From Chryseobacterium oleae (GTDB lineage Bacteria > Bacteroidota > Bacteroidia > Flavobacteriales > Weeksellaceae): a stretch of DNA of 64,000 nt. The DNA is taken from contig NZ_FOVD01000007.1 of assembly GCF_900115055.1 (NCBI RefSeq), forward strand, positions 186,001-250,000, read 5' to 3'. Shown here piece by piece: positions 9,104 to 19,605 of the stretch (position 1 is its first letter; each line of letters opens with the position of its first letter). The notes beneath the pieces are model-generated. The model made no database searches. It saw nothing but the letters and a program-made list of their open reading frames with translations, and was not told where the DNA came from. Made by a program: the position numbers and the translations under genes.

Positions 9104-11941
9104 TTATTGAATGATCATCTTCTGAATGGCTGTACCTGTTTCAGAGCGGAGATGAACGAGATAGGTTCCCGGTGGGTAATCCGCTTTGAGTTCATAGGTT
9201 CCGTTTTCCTGATTTAATTTAAATGAATCCATTCTTTTACCACTCAAATCAAAAATGACGATCTCTCCGTTCTTCGCTTTATGGTAAATTAATTTTGCAG
9301 AGCCGTTTTTCACAGGATTATCTGCAATCTGAAGGGATAATTTGTTGGCAGCATTCACATCCATTGTTAACAATGCTCCTGTGTAATTTCCAAAAATCCT
9401 GAACTCTCCCGGCTGCAGCATAACCGGAGCTGTTGTAGAAGCAAAATTTGAGATGGATTGATCCATTAAGTTTTGCCATTGCCCTGCGTATGGAAAATAA
9501 GGGACTACATTCTGCGCCGAAGTGCTGTAATTGGCAAGAACCACCACATTTTTCATTCCGTTTATGGTATTATCGTACACATAGATCCTTGTAATAAGAC
9601 CTTGCGGATCATTGGTCAGGTTATTTGATTCTATCGTATAGGTTTTTGACTTGAAAACGGGATAAGTCTTTCTTATATTGATAATTTTAGCCCAGGTATC
9701 ATAAACCGCTTTTCTGTTTGCATTGGTATCATAGCCCAATGTGAAGGCAACAGGCTTTTCATCTGTACGGCAACCGCTGTTGATGCTTCCGTCTGCACAA
9801 CGGTTGATACTGAATTCATACCCCAGTTCTCCAAACTGCCAGATCATTTTCGGGCCTGGAATGGTAAAGAAGGTCGCCCCGAATGTCTTCATTCTTTCAA
9901 GAGCCGTGTTCAGATTGGTGACATTGTAGCCTCCGTTCACCGCTCCGTACGCAAGGTTCTTGAACATCAGTCTTTCTTCATCGTGACTTTCTCCATATCC
10001 TACAGCATGCATATTGGTAAAGCCGTGAAGGGAGTGATTCATTCTGTCATAATTGCTGTTCTCTGCGTACCCCATCGTGTTTTGATTGTATGGATCAGTC
10101 TGCTTATTCCACAGCATTACGCCTTTTCCTTCAGCAACTCTGTAGTTCGCCCACTGCTGCTCTTCCGCATCTGTTCCCAAATGTTCGAAAATCATATAAG
10201 AATTAGGATCTATGGCCCACTGCCTGTCTGCATAATGTTTCATAATATCTACTCTGTCCTGCTGGTAAGCATTGGTACAGGCTTCATCATTTTCTGAACA
10301 GTTTTGGGTAAAACCTTTCGTTAAATCCCAACGGAATCCATCGATATGATATTCAGTCAGCCATTGCTGAAGACTTCTTTCAACGTAATATTGAGTTGAA
10401 GGACTTGTGTGGTTAAAATCATTGAATACATTATAGGAATGCTTGGGAACCTGATTGAAATAAGGATTGTTGGCTGCAATCTCCCCGAAACCATCTCCAT
10501 CAGGATCTATATTCCACAGTCTGGCCAGTGGAGAGCGTCCTGTTGCATGATTAAAGGCGATATCTAAAATAACAGCGATTCCGTTCTGGTGGCATAGATC
10601 TACAAATTCTTTGAATTTTTCAGGCGTTCCGTACGCTTTATCCAGCGCATAGTGAAAAGATGTGTTATAACCCCAGGATAAGTTGCCTTCAAATTCCATA
10701 ATCGGAAGCAGTTCAATGGCATTGATGTTTAAGTTTTTCAAATAGGAAATCTTATTGATGAGTGACTGCCAGTTTTTTTCTTGTGTAAAATCTCTCAGTA
10801 ATAATTCATACACCACCAAATCTTCCTTTGCCGGTCTCTGAAAATTGGTCACCTGCCAGCTGTAAGGAGTCTGACCGGTTTTAAAGGTTGAAACTTCAAA
10901 GCCCTGACCTGCAGGAAATGGAGGTAAATTGGGATAGGTTGTGCTTGAAATCCACTGATCATCATAGGACGATAAAATCTGCGGTGAATAAGGATCCGCC
11001 ACTTTTTTAAGATCATTGGTTCTGTACTGGAAAGTATATAACTGTTGTGGAGTCAGGCCATTTAATTCAATCCAGTAAAGATCAGGATTCGCGGTATCTC
11101 TTTTCATTAAATAAGCATCATTTACCGCCCAGTTATTAAAACTTCCGATAACGTGCACAAAATTTTTATGAGGCGCGTACAGGGCAAGTCCCACTTTCGT
11201 CTGGTCTGAAGAATGATAATTAATCCCCTGTCTGATCCAGCCGGGAATAGTTTCTGAAACTACAGTCCTGGGAATCTGCAGCAGGAAAGCAGCGTTCTTT
11301 GAGTTGGAATTTATATCAGTAGCAATCAGTTCCATGTTGGCATCCTGAGTCACCGTATAGCTATAGGTGTAAGATTGTGAAGGAGCAGATGCAGTATTCA
11401 CAACTGTTCCGTTTGCCTTTAACTGAAACGTCGCATCTACATTAGTCGTCGCTGTAATATTAACAGACGTTCCTGCCGGAATTGTAGTCAGGCTATTCGC
11501 TGCCGGGTTGGTCAGCGTTAAATTTAAAAGACCAACATTAACAAAAATATCCGGGGAGGTCTGATGGGAGCCCGTTTTATCTTTTAGCAGAAATCCAAAC
11601 CTCCCGATTCCCGTTCTTCCGAAAAAAGCTGTTGGAGTCATGGTTAAGGAATAGGTATCTGCAGCTGAATTGTAAGTGAGTTTATTCAGATCACTGGAAC
11701 TGTTCCAGCTTCCATTGGTAGGACAATCCTGGCTGTTCTGATAATTGGTATCAAATGACCATGACCAAATGTAGATGGCATTATTTGAAACATTCCAGGC
11801 TGATTCATCGATCTGATCTCCCGGAATGGTTAGGGTAACCGCATCCGTTTCATTGAACGGACTGGGAGTAACGGTATAATTGATCTGCCCGAAAACCAAC
11901 GCTGCAACAAGCAGATAAACAAGGGAATAAAACTTCTTCAT
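9104..11941 (-). CDS. T9SS-exported GH13 alpha-amylase-family enzyme
   Basis: This 945-residue secreted glycoside hydrolase probably acts on alpha-glucans at the cell surface. A signal peptide (MKKFYSLVYLLVAALVFGQ) is followed by Ig/E-set-like beta domains (about 20-340, including a CBM48-like segment with HVIGSFNNWAVNDAYLM). The GH13 barrel has the four conserved regions: DIAFNH, GFRWDLTKGF (nucleophile Asp), YMIFEHLG (acid/base Glu) and ESHDEERL. The last 80 residues form a type A T9SS sorting domain (ADNPVKNGSAKLIY... GTYLVHLRSETGTAIQKMIIQ). No SusC/SusD genes are adjacent, so it is an isolated enzyme and not part of a polysaccharide utilisation locus. Exact specificity is not readable from sequence. 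Confidence 0.93.
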   Translation of the reverse strand: MKKFYSLVYLLVAALVFGQINYTVTPSPFNETDAVTLTIPGDQIDESAWNVSNNAIYIWSWSFDTNYQNSQDCPTNGSWNSSSDLNKLTYNSAADTYSLTMTPTAFFGRTGIGRFGFLLKDKTGSHQTSPDIFVNVGLLNLTLTNPAANSLTTIPAGTSVNITATTNVDATFQLKANGTVVNTASAPSQSYTYSYTVTQDANMELIATDINSNSKNAAFLLQIPRTVVSETIPGWIRQGINYHSSDQTKVGLALYAPHKNFVHVIGSFNNWAVNDAYLMKRDTANPDLYWIELNGLTPQQLYTFQYRTNDLKKVADPYSPQILSSYDDQWISSTTYPNLPPFPAGQGFEVSTFKTGQTPYSWQVTNFQRPAKEDLVVYELLLRDFTQEKNWQSLINKISYLKNLNINAIELLPIMEFEGNLSWGYNTSFHYALDKAYGTPEKFKEFVDLCHQNGIAVILDIAFNHATGRSPLARLWNIDPDGDGFGEIAANNPYFNQVPKHSYNVFNDFNHTSPSTQYYVERSLQQWLTEYHIDGFRWDLTKGFTQNCSENDEACTNAYQQDRVDIMKHYADRQWAIDPNSYMIFEHLGTDAEEQQWANYRVAEGKGVMLWNKQTDPYNQNTMGYAENSNYDRMNHSLHGFTNMHAVGYGESHDEERLMFKNLAYGAVNGGYNVTNLNTALERMKTFGATFFTIPGPKMIWQFGELGYEFSINRCADGSINSGCRTDEKPVAFTLGYDTNANRKAVYDTWAKIINIRKTYPVFKSKTYTIESNNLTNDPQGLITRIYVYDNTINGMKNVVVLANYSTSAQNVVPYFPYAGQWQNLMDQSISNFASTTAPVMLQPGEFRIFGNYTGALLTMDVNAANKLSLQIADNPVKNGSAKLIYHKAKNGEIVIFDLSGKRMDSFKLNQENGTYELKADYPPGTYLVHLRSETGTAIQKMIIQ

Positions 11942-12013
11942 TTCTTTATTTTTATCGAATATAGTATTAATTTTCTTTTTTATACTTCATTTCACAGTGA
12001 AAAAATAAGTCAT

Positions 12014-12046
12014 AAAAAAAGACCCATGAAAAATTCCATGAGCCTT
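12014..12046 (-). terminator. Probable terminator downstream of the FISUMP-protein gene
   Basis: On the minus strand, GGCTCATG and CATGGGTC form a stem with G-U pairs, followed by seven T. It lies about 110 bp beyond the stop at 12157, with another GC-rich hairpin (GGGGCT/AGCCCT) in between near 12110-12130. Confidence 0.6.
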
Positions 12047-12156
12047 TACGATAAAAGTAATTGTAATGAACTTTTTTTAAAATAAATCAATGTATGCCTT
12101 TACAACAAAGGGCTTTCCTAAAAAAGCCCCTGCTGATCAATCAAACGTATCGGGAC

Positions 12157-14229
12157 TTAGTTTTTAATAATTTTCTTAGAAAAAACCTGTCCGTTCTTTA
12201 ACTTTAATTCTACAATATAAATTCCATTCGGAAGTCCGTTCATATGGATCTGGTTATTGGAAAACTGGATATTATTCAGTTTCTGTCCTACCATATTGAT
12301 GACACTGACGCTTTCGATCAATGCATCTGCTTTGATATTAAGAACACCGTTCGTAGGGTTTGGATAAAATCCTACTGCTGATGTATTTTTGATGATATCT
12401 GATGTTCCTAAAGCAGAACCTGTCTTGATGCATCTTACTGCAGACCCCTGCCCTCTCATCGCTCCTGAAGAAGGATTGGCAATAGTAGCCCCTATGTATA
12501 GGTATTTCCCACCTGAGTTGGAGGTGTCAGAGCTCCAGAAATATCCTCTTTGCCCTGCGAACGTAAGGGCTCCGTTGGAAGAGCTTCTGTATCCTGATGC
12601 AGGCAGCTTCAGGTAACTGTTGTAGGCCGTTCCCGGATTTGCAATATGATCTGACTCCACAGCGGCTGCCCACTCAGCCTGGGAAGGCATTTTCCAACCC
12701 GGTCCTACAGCCATACAAGGATCTACTCCTACATTGTTGGAAACATTCGCTGCATTGGAAGCCGTCCATTTGTCGGTAGCGGCAAAAGTACTCCACCATG
12801 ATCCGATGATGAAAGCATTAGAACCAGCCAGTCCGTCCGGTGAATTCGGTGTTGTAGGCGCTGCCGTAGCCGAATTTCTCAGCTGGTGACCATCATCCCA
12901 TCTTCCCCACTGGAAAAGATCTCCGTACGATGCTTCATCCCCTAATGAAGATGCTACCTGGGAACTTCCAAGGTTCTGTTGCATCCAGATATTTCCCTCG
13001 GCTCCTCTTACCGTTGAATACGTTACCGTTTGTCCACGATAAGTAAAAGTTACACAACCCGTATCTCCTGCATTGTTTCCAGGATCTGTATTGGTGCATC
13101 CCGGAGGCGTTCCGTTCAGTGGAATTCTTTTCACTTTGGTACCATCTTCTGAATAAGCAAGTACTAAATAATTATTAGCCTTATCAATTGCAAGGTCATT
13201 ATATTTAGCTTCTCCTGTGGAAATAAAATCTCCACCATAGGTTACCCAATTCTGCGCAGCAGTATCGAATTTATAGACCGTATTTCTTAATAAGTCGTTG
13301 TCTTCAAAACGGCTGGCTACTACAAAAGGCTCTCCGGATGCCGTCACTGTAATCGCTACATGCTGTACTCTCCCACTAGAAAAATCAGCCTGACCAAGCT
13401 GTATCCATGCATTTCCGTTAAATTTCTTAACGTTAAGTTTCTGACCGTTTGCTGAACTGGCAACGTAAGCCACATAAAGATTATTGTTACCATCGATCGC
13501 AATATCAGAGGTATACTGTTCTGAAGAAGAAGCCGCATCTACGATCGTTCCTCCCACCAATGTCCACGTATCTGTAGCTACCGCTGATGTACTGTTCTCA
13601 TATACTCTTACACCCGATGCGATATTGCATGTATAAATTTTCTGATTGGACCCAATCACCATTTCTGCAAATGATGCTCCGTTTGAAAAGCCTGTATTTC
13701 CTACCTGCTCCCAGGCTCCGTTTGCATAACGTTGTACAGTTCCTGAGTTCTGTCCCCCGAATGTAAACAGTACATTGGATGGAGAAACCGCGGAAGCATG
13801 ATAGTTGGCAGCAGATTCCGTAGCTTTTGGAAGCTGTGTCCATGAAGTACCGTTAAACTGACGGACTGCAATTCCGGATCCCGGATATCCTACCTGATTG
13901 GTGTAAAAAATATTTCCTAAACCGTCAAGAGATAATGAATTAAAGGTTGCTGTACCCTCTGTAATTCCTGCTGTACCTCCTACATAAGACCATGAAGTCC
14001 CGTTGAATTTCTGCACAGAACCTTTAGCCACTGAGGTATCATAATAAGAAAGATAATAGTTCCCAGCCTGATCTACTGCCAGATTGTTATAGCTGCTTCC
14101 TCCTGCTGAAACTCCCTGCGCACCTCCTACATCTTCCCATTGCTGGGCATATAGATAACTTCCTGCGATGGTTAGCAAGGCCAAACCTGCTCCTATTTTA
14201 CGGATCGCAAAATGTAAATTTTGAAACAT
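12157..14229 (-). CDS. T9SS-exported FISUMP-domain protein with beta-propeller-like repeats
   Basis: This 690-residue secreted protein has a signal peptide (ending SYLYAQ). About 350 residues of repeats follow, built on the pattern W..VGG...G...YNNLAVD..GN.YLSYYD, which suggests a beta-propeller. A domain of the Fibrobacter major paralogous (FISUMP) type (about 395-605) carries W.QQNLG, YGDLFQWGRWDDGHQLR, PGWKMPSQAEWAAAV and SAVRCIK. A T9SS type A sorting domain ends it (GFYPNPTNGVLNI... NGIYIVELKLKNGQVFSKKIIKN). The protein is probably anchored on or released from the cell surface. Its role is unknown; the architecture suggests binding or adhesion rather than catalysis. Confidence 0.85.
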   Translation of the reverse strand: MFQNLHFAIRKIGAGLALLTIAGSYLYAQQWEDVGGAQGVSAGGSSYNNLAVDQAGNYYLSYYDTSVAKGSVQKFNGTSWSYVGGTAGITEGTATFNSLSLDGLGNIFYTNQVGYPGSGIAVRQFNGTSWTQLPKATESAANYHASAVSPSNVLFTFGGQNSGTVQRYANGAWEQVGNTGFSNGASFAEMVIGSNQKIYTCNIASGVRVYENSTSAVATDTWTLVGGTIVDAASSSEQYTSDIAIDGNNNLYVAYVASSANGQKLNVKKFNGNAWIQLGQADFSSGRVQHVAITVTASGEPFVVASRFEDNDLLRNTVYKFDTAAQNWVTYGGDFISTGEAKYNDLAIDKANNYLVLAYSEDGTKVKRIPLNGTPPGCTNTDPGNNAGDTGCVTFTYRGQTVTYSTVRGAEGNIWMQQNLGSSQVASSLGDEASYGDLFQWGRWDDGHQLRNSATAAPTTPNSPDGLAGSNAFIIGSWWSTFAATDKWTASNAANVSNNVGVDPCMAVGPGWKMPSQAEWAAAVESDHIANPGTAYNSYLKLPASGYRSSSNGALTFAGQRGYFWSSDTSNSGGKYLYIGATIANPSSGAMRGQGSAVRCIKTGSALGTSDIIKNTSAVGFYPNPTNGVLNIKADALIESVSVINMVGQKLNNIQFSNNQIHMNGLPNGIYIVELKLKNGQVFSKKIIKN

Positions 14230-14380
14230 ATCTAATATTATTTTTAATTATTCTAAATTTAATTTAATTTTGCGCAAAATTACTTTACATTCTTAACCCT
14301 GAGTTATCATTTCCAAACTTTTTGTTATCTGATGTAAGGCTTTTGTTTCAAATTGTACCCTACCCGTAAAATCATTTCCT

Positions 14381-15250
14381 ATGAAGAATCTCTCCAGGAA
14401 TGGACTGTTATTCAGTTCCGACAACATCAAGATCGTCATGCAGGAAGACCCACAGCCTGAAAAGTTTTCAAGATTGCATATGATTGAAAGCAGGGCAAGT
14501 TTCAGCCTCCTTTTTCTGCTAAGTCCCAATATTAAACTGGAAGCCAATGACTGTGAGACCAAATTTCTGTTCAGGAAAAACCAGTATATTCTTCATTATT
14601 CATCACAGGAAAGTACCGCAGAGCTTTGGACAGAAAGCCAGGAAGCCTTAAAATATTTTCAGATTCAGATTAATTATCAATATATTTTTAACCTCATCGA
14701 TCCGGAATCGAGCAAGGAAAATGCAGATATTCTGGAAAACATGATCCGGAACAATTATATTTTTCTTCATCAAAGAACGCCACCTTATATGACTGTGGAA
14801 ATGCATATGATCCTGAACGAGCTGATCAGTTATTCTAAAAAAGGAATGGTGCAGCGGTTATTTGTAGAAGCCAAGATCATTAAGCTGCTAATTTTAATTT
14901 TTGAACAGTTCAATGAAAAAAACACCATACAGACGGAGCCTGGAACTTCGTTTGTGATTAAAAAATTCATTGATGAAAATTATCATAAAAATATCCGTGC
15001 GGAAGATATCGGAAAGCTTACCGGAATCAATCAGAATAAGATCAGGAAAGAATTTAAAGCCCAATATCAGATGACGGTTTCCGATTATATTTCAGAACTG
15101 AGAATGCTGAAAGCGAAGAAAATGATCATCGACAAAGGTATTATGATCAAAGAAATTGCGATTGAATGCGGCTATGAATATGTGCAGAACTTCACCCGGG
15201 CATTCAAAAAAAAATTCGGGGTTTCTCCGGAAAAACTGAGAAACGGATAA
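14381..15250 (+). CDS. AraC-family transcriptional regulator
   Basis: This 289-residue DNA-binding protein has a C-terminal AraC/XylS double helix-turn-helix (about 185-289): IRAEDIGKLTGINQNKIRKEF, then IKEIAIECGYEYVQNFTRAF, ending FGVSPEKLRNG. The N-terminal half has no recognised sensor domain. The gene diverges from the FISUMP-protein gene, 150 bp away, and may regulate it, but this is only positional. It is followed by its own terminator. Confidence 0.9.
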   Translation: MKNLSRNGLLFSSDNIKIVMQEDPQPEKFSRLHMIESRASFSLLFLLSPNIKLEANDCETKFLFRKNQYILHYSSQESTAELWTESQEALKYFQIQINYQYIFNLIDPESSKENADILENMIRNNYIFLHQRTPPYMTVEMHMILNELISYSKKGMVQRLFVEAKIIKLLILIFEQFNEKNTIQTEPGTSFVIKKFIDENYHKNIRAEDIGKLTGINQNKIRKEFKAQYQMTVSDYISELRMLKAKKMIIDKGIMIKEIAIECGYEYVQNFTRAFKKKFGVSPEKLRNG

Positions 15251-15258
15251 TAAATAGA

Positions 15259-15288
15259 AAAACCGCCTAAAAAATTAAGCGGTTTATA
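15259..15288 (+). terminator. Terminator after the AraC regulator
   Basis: AACCGCCTAA and TTAAGCGGTT form a stem just after the stop codon; the T tract is weak (TTATATATG). Confidence 0.6.
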
Positions 15289-15349
15289 TATGTTGTTTTG
15301 CTTTGATATTACTTTTTCAGAATTAAGGTGAAAAAGCAATGACAGTCAA

Positions 15350-15634
15350 TTAATGATGATGTCCGTGATCGTGTAGGAAAGGTCCGTTTCCTTTAGGATT
15401 GCTGAAGACTACTTCTACGCCTTCCTGCTCATTAAGTTCTTTTCTTCTGATATCTTCAGGATCAAAAGGTTTTACTTTTCCGAAATATTCTTTCAGACCT
15501 TCAGTTAACCACATAGGGATTACCAAACCGAAGAACATGAAGATACACCAGAACCCTACTAAGAACATAATTATAAAGAATACAGTCCATAGGAACTGGT
15601 AGAACGGCCAAAATGCTGATAAAATCGTTATCAT
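15350..15634 (-). CDS. Small membrane protein with a His-rich tail
   Basis: The function is unknown. The ATG at 15634 gives 94 residues that begin with two hydrophobic segments (ITILSAFWPFYQFLWTVFFI, then a MFLVGFWCIFMFFGLVI region). A charged cytoplasmic or periplasmic tail follows, ending HDHGHHH. A longer start 18 codons upstream would add a basic leader before the membrane segments and looks less natural. The terminal His cluster could bind a divalent metal. The gene stands alone between convergent AraC and the co-directional class I fumarase gene. Confidence 0.65.
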   Translation of the reverse strand: MITILSAFWPFYQFLWTVFFIIMFLVGFWCIFMFFGLVIPMWLTEGLKEYFGKVKPFDPEDIRRKELNEQEGVEVVFSNPKGNGPFLHDHGHHH

Positions 15635-15727
15635 TCTCTTAAAGATTTTAGGCAAAAATAGGACTTTTTTGCGTTGTACACAAAACATACACGCCCTATT
15701 TTCTAATTTATTTTGATTTTAAACTAA

Positions 15728-17335
15728 TTAATGGGCAAGATCAGCGAAGAAGTCATTGCCTTTATCGTCCGTAATGATGAACGCCGGGAAGTCTTTTACT
15801 TCGATCTTTCTTACTGCTTCCATCCCTAATTCAGGGAAGTCTACGATATCCACAGACACAATATTGTCTTTGGCAAGAATCGCTGCCGGTCCGCCGATAG
15901 ATCCCAGATAGAAGCCTCCGTATTTACCGCAAGCCGTGGTCACGTCTTTACTTCTGTTTCCTTTGGCCAGCATGATCATGCTTCCGCCATGGCTCTGGAA
16001 CTCGTCTACATAAACATCCATTCTTCCGGCAGTGGTAGGTCCGAAACTTCCTGAAGCCATTCCTTCCGGAGTTTTTGCAGGTCCTGCGTAATAGATCGGG
16101 TGATTTTTGAAATATTCCGGCATCGGTTGTCCGCTGTCGATGATTTCTTTGATTTTTGCGTGGGCAATATCTCTGGCAACGATAAGCGTTCCGTTTAATT
16201 TTAATCTTGTTTTGATAGGATATTTAGACAGCTCAGCCAATATCTCAGGCATTGGCTTGTTCAGATTGATTTCAACAGCTTCCTCCAGGTGTGGTGGCGT
16301 ATCCGGTAAGAATCTCTTCGGATTTTCTTCCAACTGCTCTAGGAAAATACCTTCTTTTGTAATTTTCCCTTTGATATTTCTGTCTGCAGAACATGAAACT
16401 CCCATTCCTACAGGGCAAGAAGCAGCATGACGCGGAAGCCTGATCACTCTTACATCATGGGTAAGGTATTTCCCTCCAAACTGTGCTCCGATAGCACTTT
16501 CCTGGCAGATTTTCTGAACTTTAGCTTCCCATTCAAGGTCTCTGAAAGCTTGTCCGCCTTCATTTCCTTCTGTCGGAAGGTTGTCGTAATATTTTGCAGA
16601 TGCTTTTTTCACAGCAGCAAGATTCGCTTCAGCAGAAGTTCCCCCGATGACAAGCGCCAGGTGATAAGGCGGGCATGCAGCCGTTCCAAGGTCTGAGATT
16701 CTTTCTTTTACAAATGCTTCAAGAGACTTTTCATTCAATAATGATTTTGTCTTTTGGTATAAGAATGTTTTGTTGGCAGATCCTCCTCCTTTCGTTAAAA
16801 ACAAAAATTCGTAATAATCTCCTTTTTTAGCATAAATATCAATCTGTGCCGGAAGATTAGAACCGGAATTCTTTTCGTCAAACATCGTCAAAGGAACCAC
16901 CTGAGAATATCTTAGGTTTCTTTTCTGATAAGTATTGTAAATTCCTTTGCTCAGGTATTCTCCGTCATCCACTCCTGTGTAAACACTTTCTCCTTTTTTA
17001 CCCATGACAATCGCCGTACCTGTGTCCTGGCAAGAAGGAAGAGCGCCTTCCACCGCCACAGCAGCATTCTGCAAGAGATTGTAAGCAACGAACCTGTCGT
17101 TATCTGTAGCTTCCGGATCATCGATGATTTTTCTGAGACTTTCAAGGTGAGAAGAACGAAGCATGAAAGAAACATCCGCCATAGCTTCTTCGGCCAAAAG
17201 CTCCAGTCCTTTCGGATCAATGGTTAAGATCTCTCTTTCTCCTAATTGTTCAACCTTTACATAGTCTGATGTCAATTTTTTATACACCGTATCATCTTTC
17301 TGGATCGGATACGGATCCTGATATCTAAAATCCAT
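15728..17335 (-). CDS. Class I fumarate hydratase (iron-sulfur, FumA/FumB type)
   Basis: This enzyme converts fumarate and malate reversibly in the TCA cycle with a [4Fe-4S] cluster. The 535-residue protein is the fused alpha-beta form. The three expected cluster cysteines are visible in PSCQDTGTA (near 100), TAACPPYH (near 220) and AASCPVGMG (near 310). The C-terminal beta domain has [24 protein letters not shown]. It lies head-to-head with the class II enzyme gene, 136 bp apart, so the cell has an oxygen-sensitive and an oxygen-stable version side by side. Confidence 0.95.
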   Translation of the reverse strand: MDFRYQDPYPIQKDDTVYKKLTSDYVKVEQLGEREILTIDPKGLELLAEEAMADVSFMLRSSHLESLRKIIDDPEATDNDRFVAYNLLQNAAVAVEGALPSCQDTGTAIVMGKKGESVYTGVDDGEYLSKGIYNTYQKRNLRYSQVVPLTMFDEKNSGSNLPAQIDIYAKKGDYYEFLFLTKGGGSANKTFLYQKTKSLLNEKSLEAFVKERISDLGTAACPPYHLALVIGGTSAEANLAAVKKASAKYYDNLPTEGNEGGQAFRDLEWEAKVQKICQESAIGAQFGGKYLTHDVRVIRLPRHAASCPVGMGVSCSADRNIKGKITKEGIFLEQLEENPKRFLPDTPPHLEEAVEINLNKPMPEILAELSKYPIKTRLKLNGTLIVARDIAHAKIKEIIDSGQPMPEYFKNHPIYYAGPAKTPEGMASGSFGPTTAGRMDVYVDEFQSHGGSMIMLAKGNRSKDVTTACGKYGGFYLGSIGGPAAILAKDNIVSVDIVDFPELGMEAVRKIEVKDFPAFIITDDKGNDFFADLAH

Positions 17336-17351
17336 TCAATTTTTGTTTGTG

Positions 17352-17359
17352 CAAAAATA
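17352..17359 (-). promoter_or_regulatory. Promoter -7 element of the class I fumarase gene
   Basis: TATTTTTG on the minus strand fits TAnnTTTG and lies 16 bp before the ATG at 17335. No clear -33 TTG was found. Confidence 0.4.
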
Positions 17360-17471
17360 CGTCATCCTTAAAAAAACATGAGTAAAATCACTCATCCATA
17401 TTGATATTTATAATGGTTATAAATTGCGGGATTCTGCGTTTATGATTAACTTTATAAAAATTTCAATCACA

Positions 17472-18866
17472 ATGAATTACAGAATAGAAAAGGATACTAT
17501 GGGGGAGGTTCAGGTGCCTGCTGACAAGTTTTGGGGAGCACAGACTGAACGTTCAAGAAACAATTTTAAGATCGGACCTGAGGGTTCTATGCCTCACGAA
17601 ATCATTGAAGCTTTTGCATTTTTAAAGAAGGCAGCTGCTTATACCAATACGGATCTTGGTGTTCTTCCCGCAGAAAAAAGAGATATGATCGCTAAAGTAT
17701 GTGACGAAATCCTGGAAGGAAAACTTAACGACCAGTTTCCTCTGGTGATCTGGCAGACGGGTTCAGGGACACAGTCCAATATGAATATCAATGAAGTGGT
17801 TTCCAACAGAGCTCACGTAAATAATGGCGGAACTTTAGGCGATAAATCTGAAATTCACCCGAATGACGATGTGAACAAATCCCAGTCTTCCAATGATACT
17901 TACCCAACGGCAATGCATATTGCTGCTTACAAAAAAGTGGTTGAAGTAACGATTCCGGCTGTTGAAAAATTAAAAAATACAATTGCAGCAAAGGCGGAAG
18001 CATTTAAAGATATTGTAAAAATCGGGAGAACTCACCTTATGGATGCCACTCCCCTTACGCTTGGACAGGAATTTTCAGGCTACAAAGCTCAGCTTGAATA
18101 TGGTCTGAAAGCGTTGAAAAACACCCTTCCTCACCTTTCTGAACTTGCTTTGGGCGGAACTGCCGTAGGTACGGGACTAAACACCCCAAATGGTTATGAT
18201 GTAAAAGTTGCTGAATATATTGCGAAGTTTACCAATCACCCGTTTGTTACAGCTGAGAATAAATTTGAAGCTCTGGCTGCTCACGATGCTATTGTGGAAT
18301 CCCACGGTGCTTTAAAACAACTGGCTGTTTCTTTATTCAAGATAGCTCAGGATATCAGATTGCTGGCTTCAGGTCCACGTTCGGGAATCGGGGAAATTCA
18401 TATTCCTGAAAATGAGCCGGGATCTTCTATTATGCCCGGGAAAGTAAATCCTACGCAGAATGAAGCAATGACTATGGTTTGCGCTCAGGTTCTTGGAAAT
18501 GATACGACAATCTCTTTTGCAGGAACTCAGGGGAATTATGAGCTTAATGTGTTCAAACCTGTTATGGCGTACAACTTCCTTCAGTCTGCTCAGTTAATCG
18601 CGGATGCATGTATTTCATTCAATGATCACTGTGCGGAAGGTATTGAACCGAATCATGAGAGAATTAAAGAACTGGTAGACAAATCATTAATGCTTGTTAC
18701 CGCCTTAAATACCCACATAGGTTACGAAAATGCAGCGAAGATTGCAAAAACAGCCCACAAAAACGGAACGACTTTAAAAGAAGAAGCTGTAGGCCTTGGC
18801 TTTTTAACAGCTGAGCAGTTTGACGAATGGGTGAAGCCGGAAGATATGGTGGGAAGCCTTAAATAG
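17472..18866 (+). CDS. fumC: Class II fumarate hydratase
   Basis: This enzyme hydrates fumarate to L-malate without a metal cofactor. The ATG at 17472 ([28 protein letters not shown]) gives 464 residues, close to the usual 460-467; an earlier in-frame ATG would add 16 residues that do not belong to the family. The superfamily signature [17 protein letters not shown] is intact. [10 protein letters not shown] and the [21 protein letters not shown] region carry active-site residues. It is divergent from the class I fumarase gene and is followed by a terminator. Confidence 0.96.
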   Translation: MNYRIEKDTMGEVQVPADKFWGAQTERSRNNFKIGPEGSMPHEIIEAFAFLKKAAAYTNTDLGVLPAEKRDMIAKVCDEILEGKLNDQFPLVIWQTGSGTQSNMNINEVVSNRAHVNNGGTLGDKSEIHPNDDVNKSQSSNDTYPTAMHIAAYKKVVEVTIPAVEKLKNTIAAKAEAFKDIVKIGRTHLMDATPLTLGQEFSGYKAQLEYGLKALKNTLPHLSELALGGTAVGTGLNTPNGYDVKVAEYIAKFTNHPFVTAENKFEALAAHDAIVESHGALKQLAVSLFKIAQDIRLLASGPRSGIGEIHIPENEPGSSIMPGKVNPTQNEAMTMVCAQVLGNDTTISFAGTQGNYELNVFKPVMAYNFLQSAQLIADACISFNDHCAEGIEPNHERIKELVDKSLMLVTALNTHIGYENAAKIAKTAHKNGTTLKEEAVGLGFLTAEQFDEWVKPEDMVGSLK

Positions 18867-19041
18867 ATAAAGGTTTGGGAGATGGACGATGGAGGCTGGA
18901 AGATACTATTCGCCATTAATTTTTAAGAGATCCCTTACAATATATCAAGTGTGATTTAAGAATTAATAAAAATGCTTTGTAGTATGTTTTAGACCATAAC
19001 AACTTTAATTTCCCTTACATTTAAATAGATTGAACAATAAG

Positions 19042-19074
19042 AAAACCTCAGAAATTCTGGGGTTTTTATTTTTA
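19042..19074 (+). terminator. Terminator between fumC and the peptide genes
   Basis: AAACCTCAG and CTGGGGTTT form a stem (one G-U pair), followed by a T-rich tract. It separates fumC transcription from the three peptide genes. Confidence 0.75.
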
Positions 19075-19159
19075 GTAAAACACTGACGTACAATTTTTTA
19101 TAAAAACATATGCTATAATTTTATTTTTTCCTATATTAGTGATATACAAAACTTAATCT

Positions 19160-19354
19160 ATGAAAAATTTAAAAAAATTACACAGAGATCATTTAAGAGA
19201 AGTAATGGGAGGACATACATGCCCGAACAATCTCGTTCATGTAGAGTTTAACGGCTATCATGCATGCTGCCTGAATATGCCTCCTGAAGGAAATCCGTGC
19301 AAAGGAAAATTCTGCTTTATTCCTGAGGGAATGTGTTCCAGTGAACCTATGTAA
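19160..19354 (+). CDS. GG-leader six-cysteine peptide 1
   Basis: This 64-residue precursor has an 18-residue leader (MKNLKKLHRDHLREVMGG) ending in a double glycine, the kind cut by C39-peptidase ABC exporters. Small 'bacteriocin-like' proteins with this leader are common in Chryseobacterium. The 46-residue core has cysteines at 21, 36, 37, 47, 52 and 59, giving C-X14-CC-X9-C-X4-C-X6-C, enough for three disulfides or for thioether links. Conserved core motifs are NGYHxCC, MPPxGNPCKG and a C-terminal PM. It is the first of three tandem copies. No exporter, peptidase or modification enzyme lies next to it. The activity is unknown. Confidence 0.8.
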   Translation: MKNLKKLHRDHLREVMGGHTCPNNLVHVEFNGYHACCLNMPPEGNPCKGKFCFIPEGMCSSEPM

Positions 19355-19382
19355 GATAAAACGCTAATTAGACTATTTCCCT

Positions 19383-19577
19383 ATGAAAAATTTAAAAAAA
19401 CTAAACAGAAATCTCTTAAAAGAAGTTCTAGGAGGGCACACCTGTCCGGGTACTACGATTCATTTACAATATAACGGGTATCATGTCTGCTGCATCAGAA
19501 TGCCTCCCGGTGGTAATCCATGTAAAGGGACATTATGTCTTATTGAAGAAGGAACGTGTTCAGGAGATCCAATGTAA
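19383..19577 (+). CDS. GG-leader six-cysteine peptide 2
   Basis: This 64-residue precursor is a paralogue of peptide 1, with cysteines at exactly the same positions (21, 36, 37, 47, 52, 59) and the same leader end (KEVLGG). The core begins HTCPG and keeps NGYHVCC, MPPGGNPCKG and the terminal PM. Exposed positions between the cysteines vary, as expected for a diversifying family. It follows peptide 1 after 28 bp; that spacer is nearly the same as the one before peptide 3, which indicates serial duplication of a gene-plus-spacer unit. Confidence 0.8.
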   Translation: MKNLKKLNRNLLKEVLGGHTCPGTTIHLQYNGYHVCCIRMPPGGNPCKGTLCLIEEGTCSGDPM

Positions 19578-19605
19578 AATAAAACTTTAATTAAACTATT
19601 TTCCC

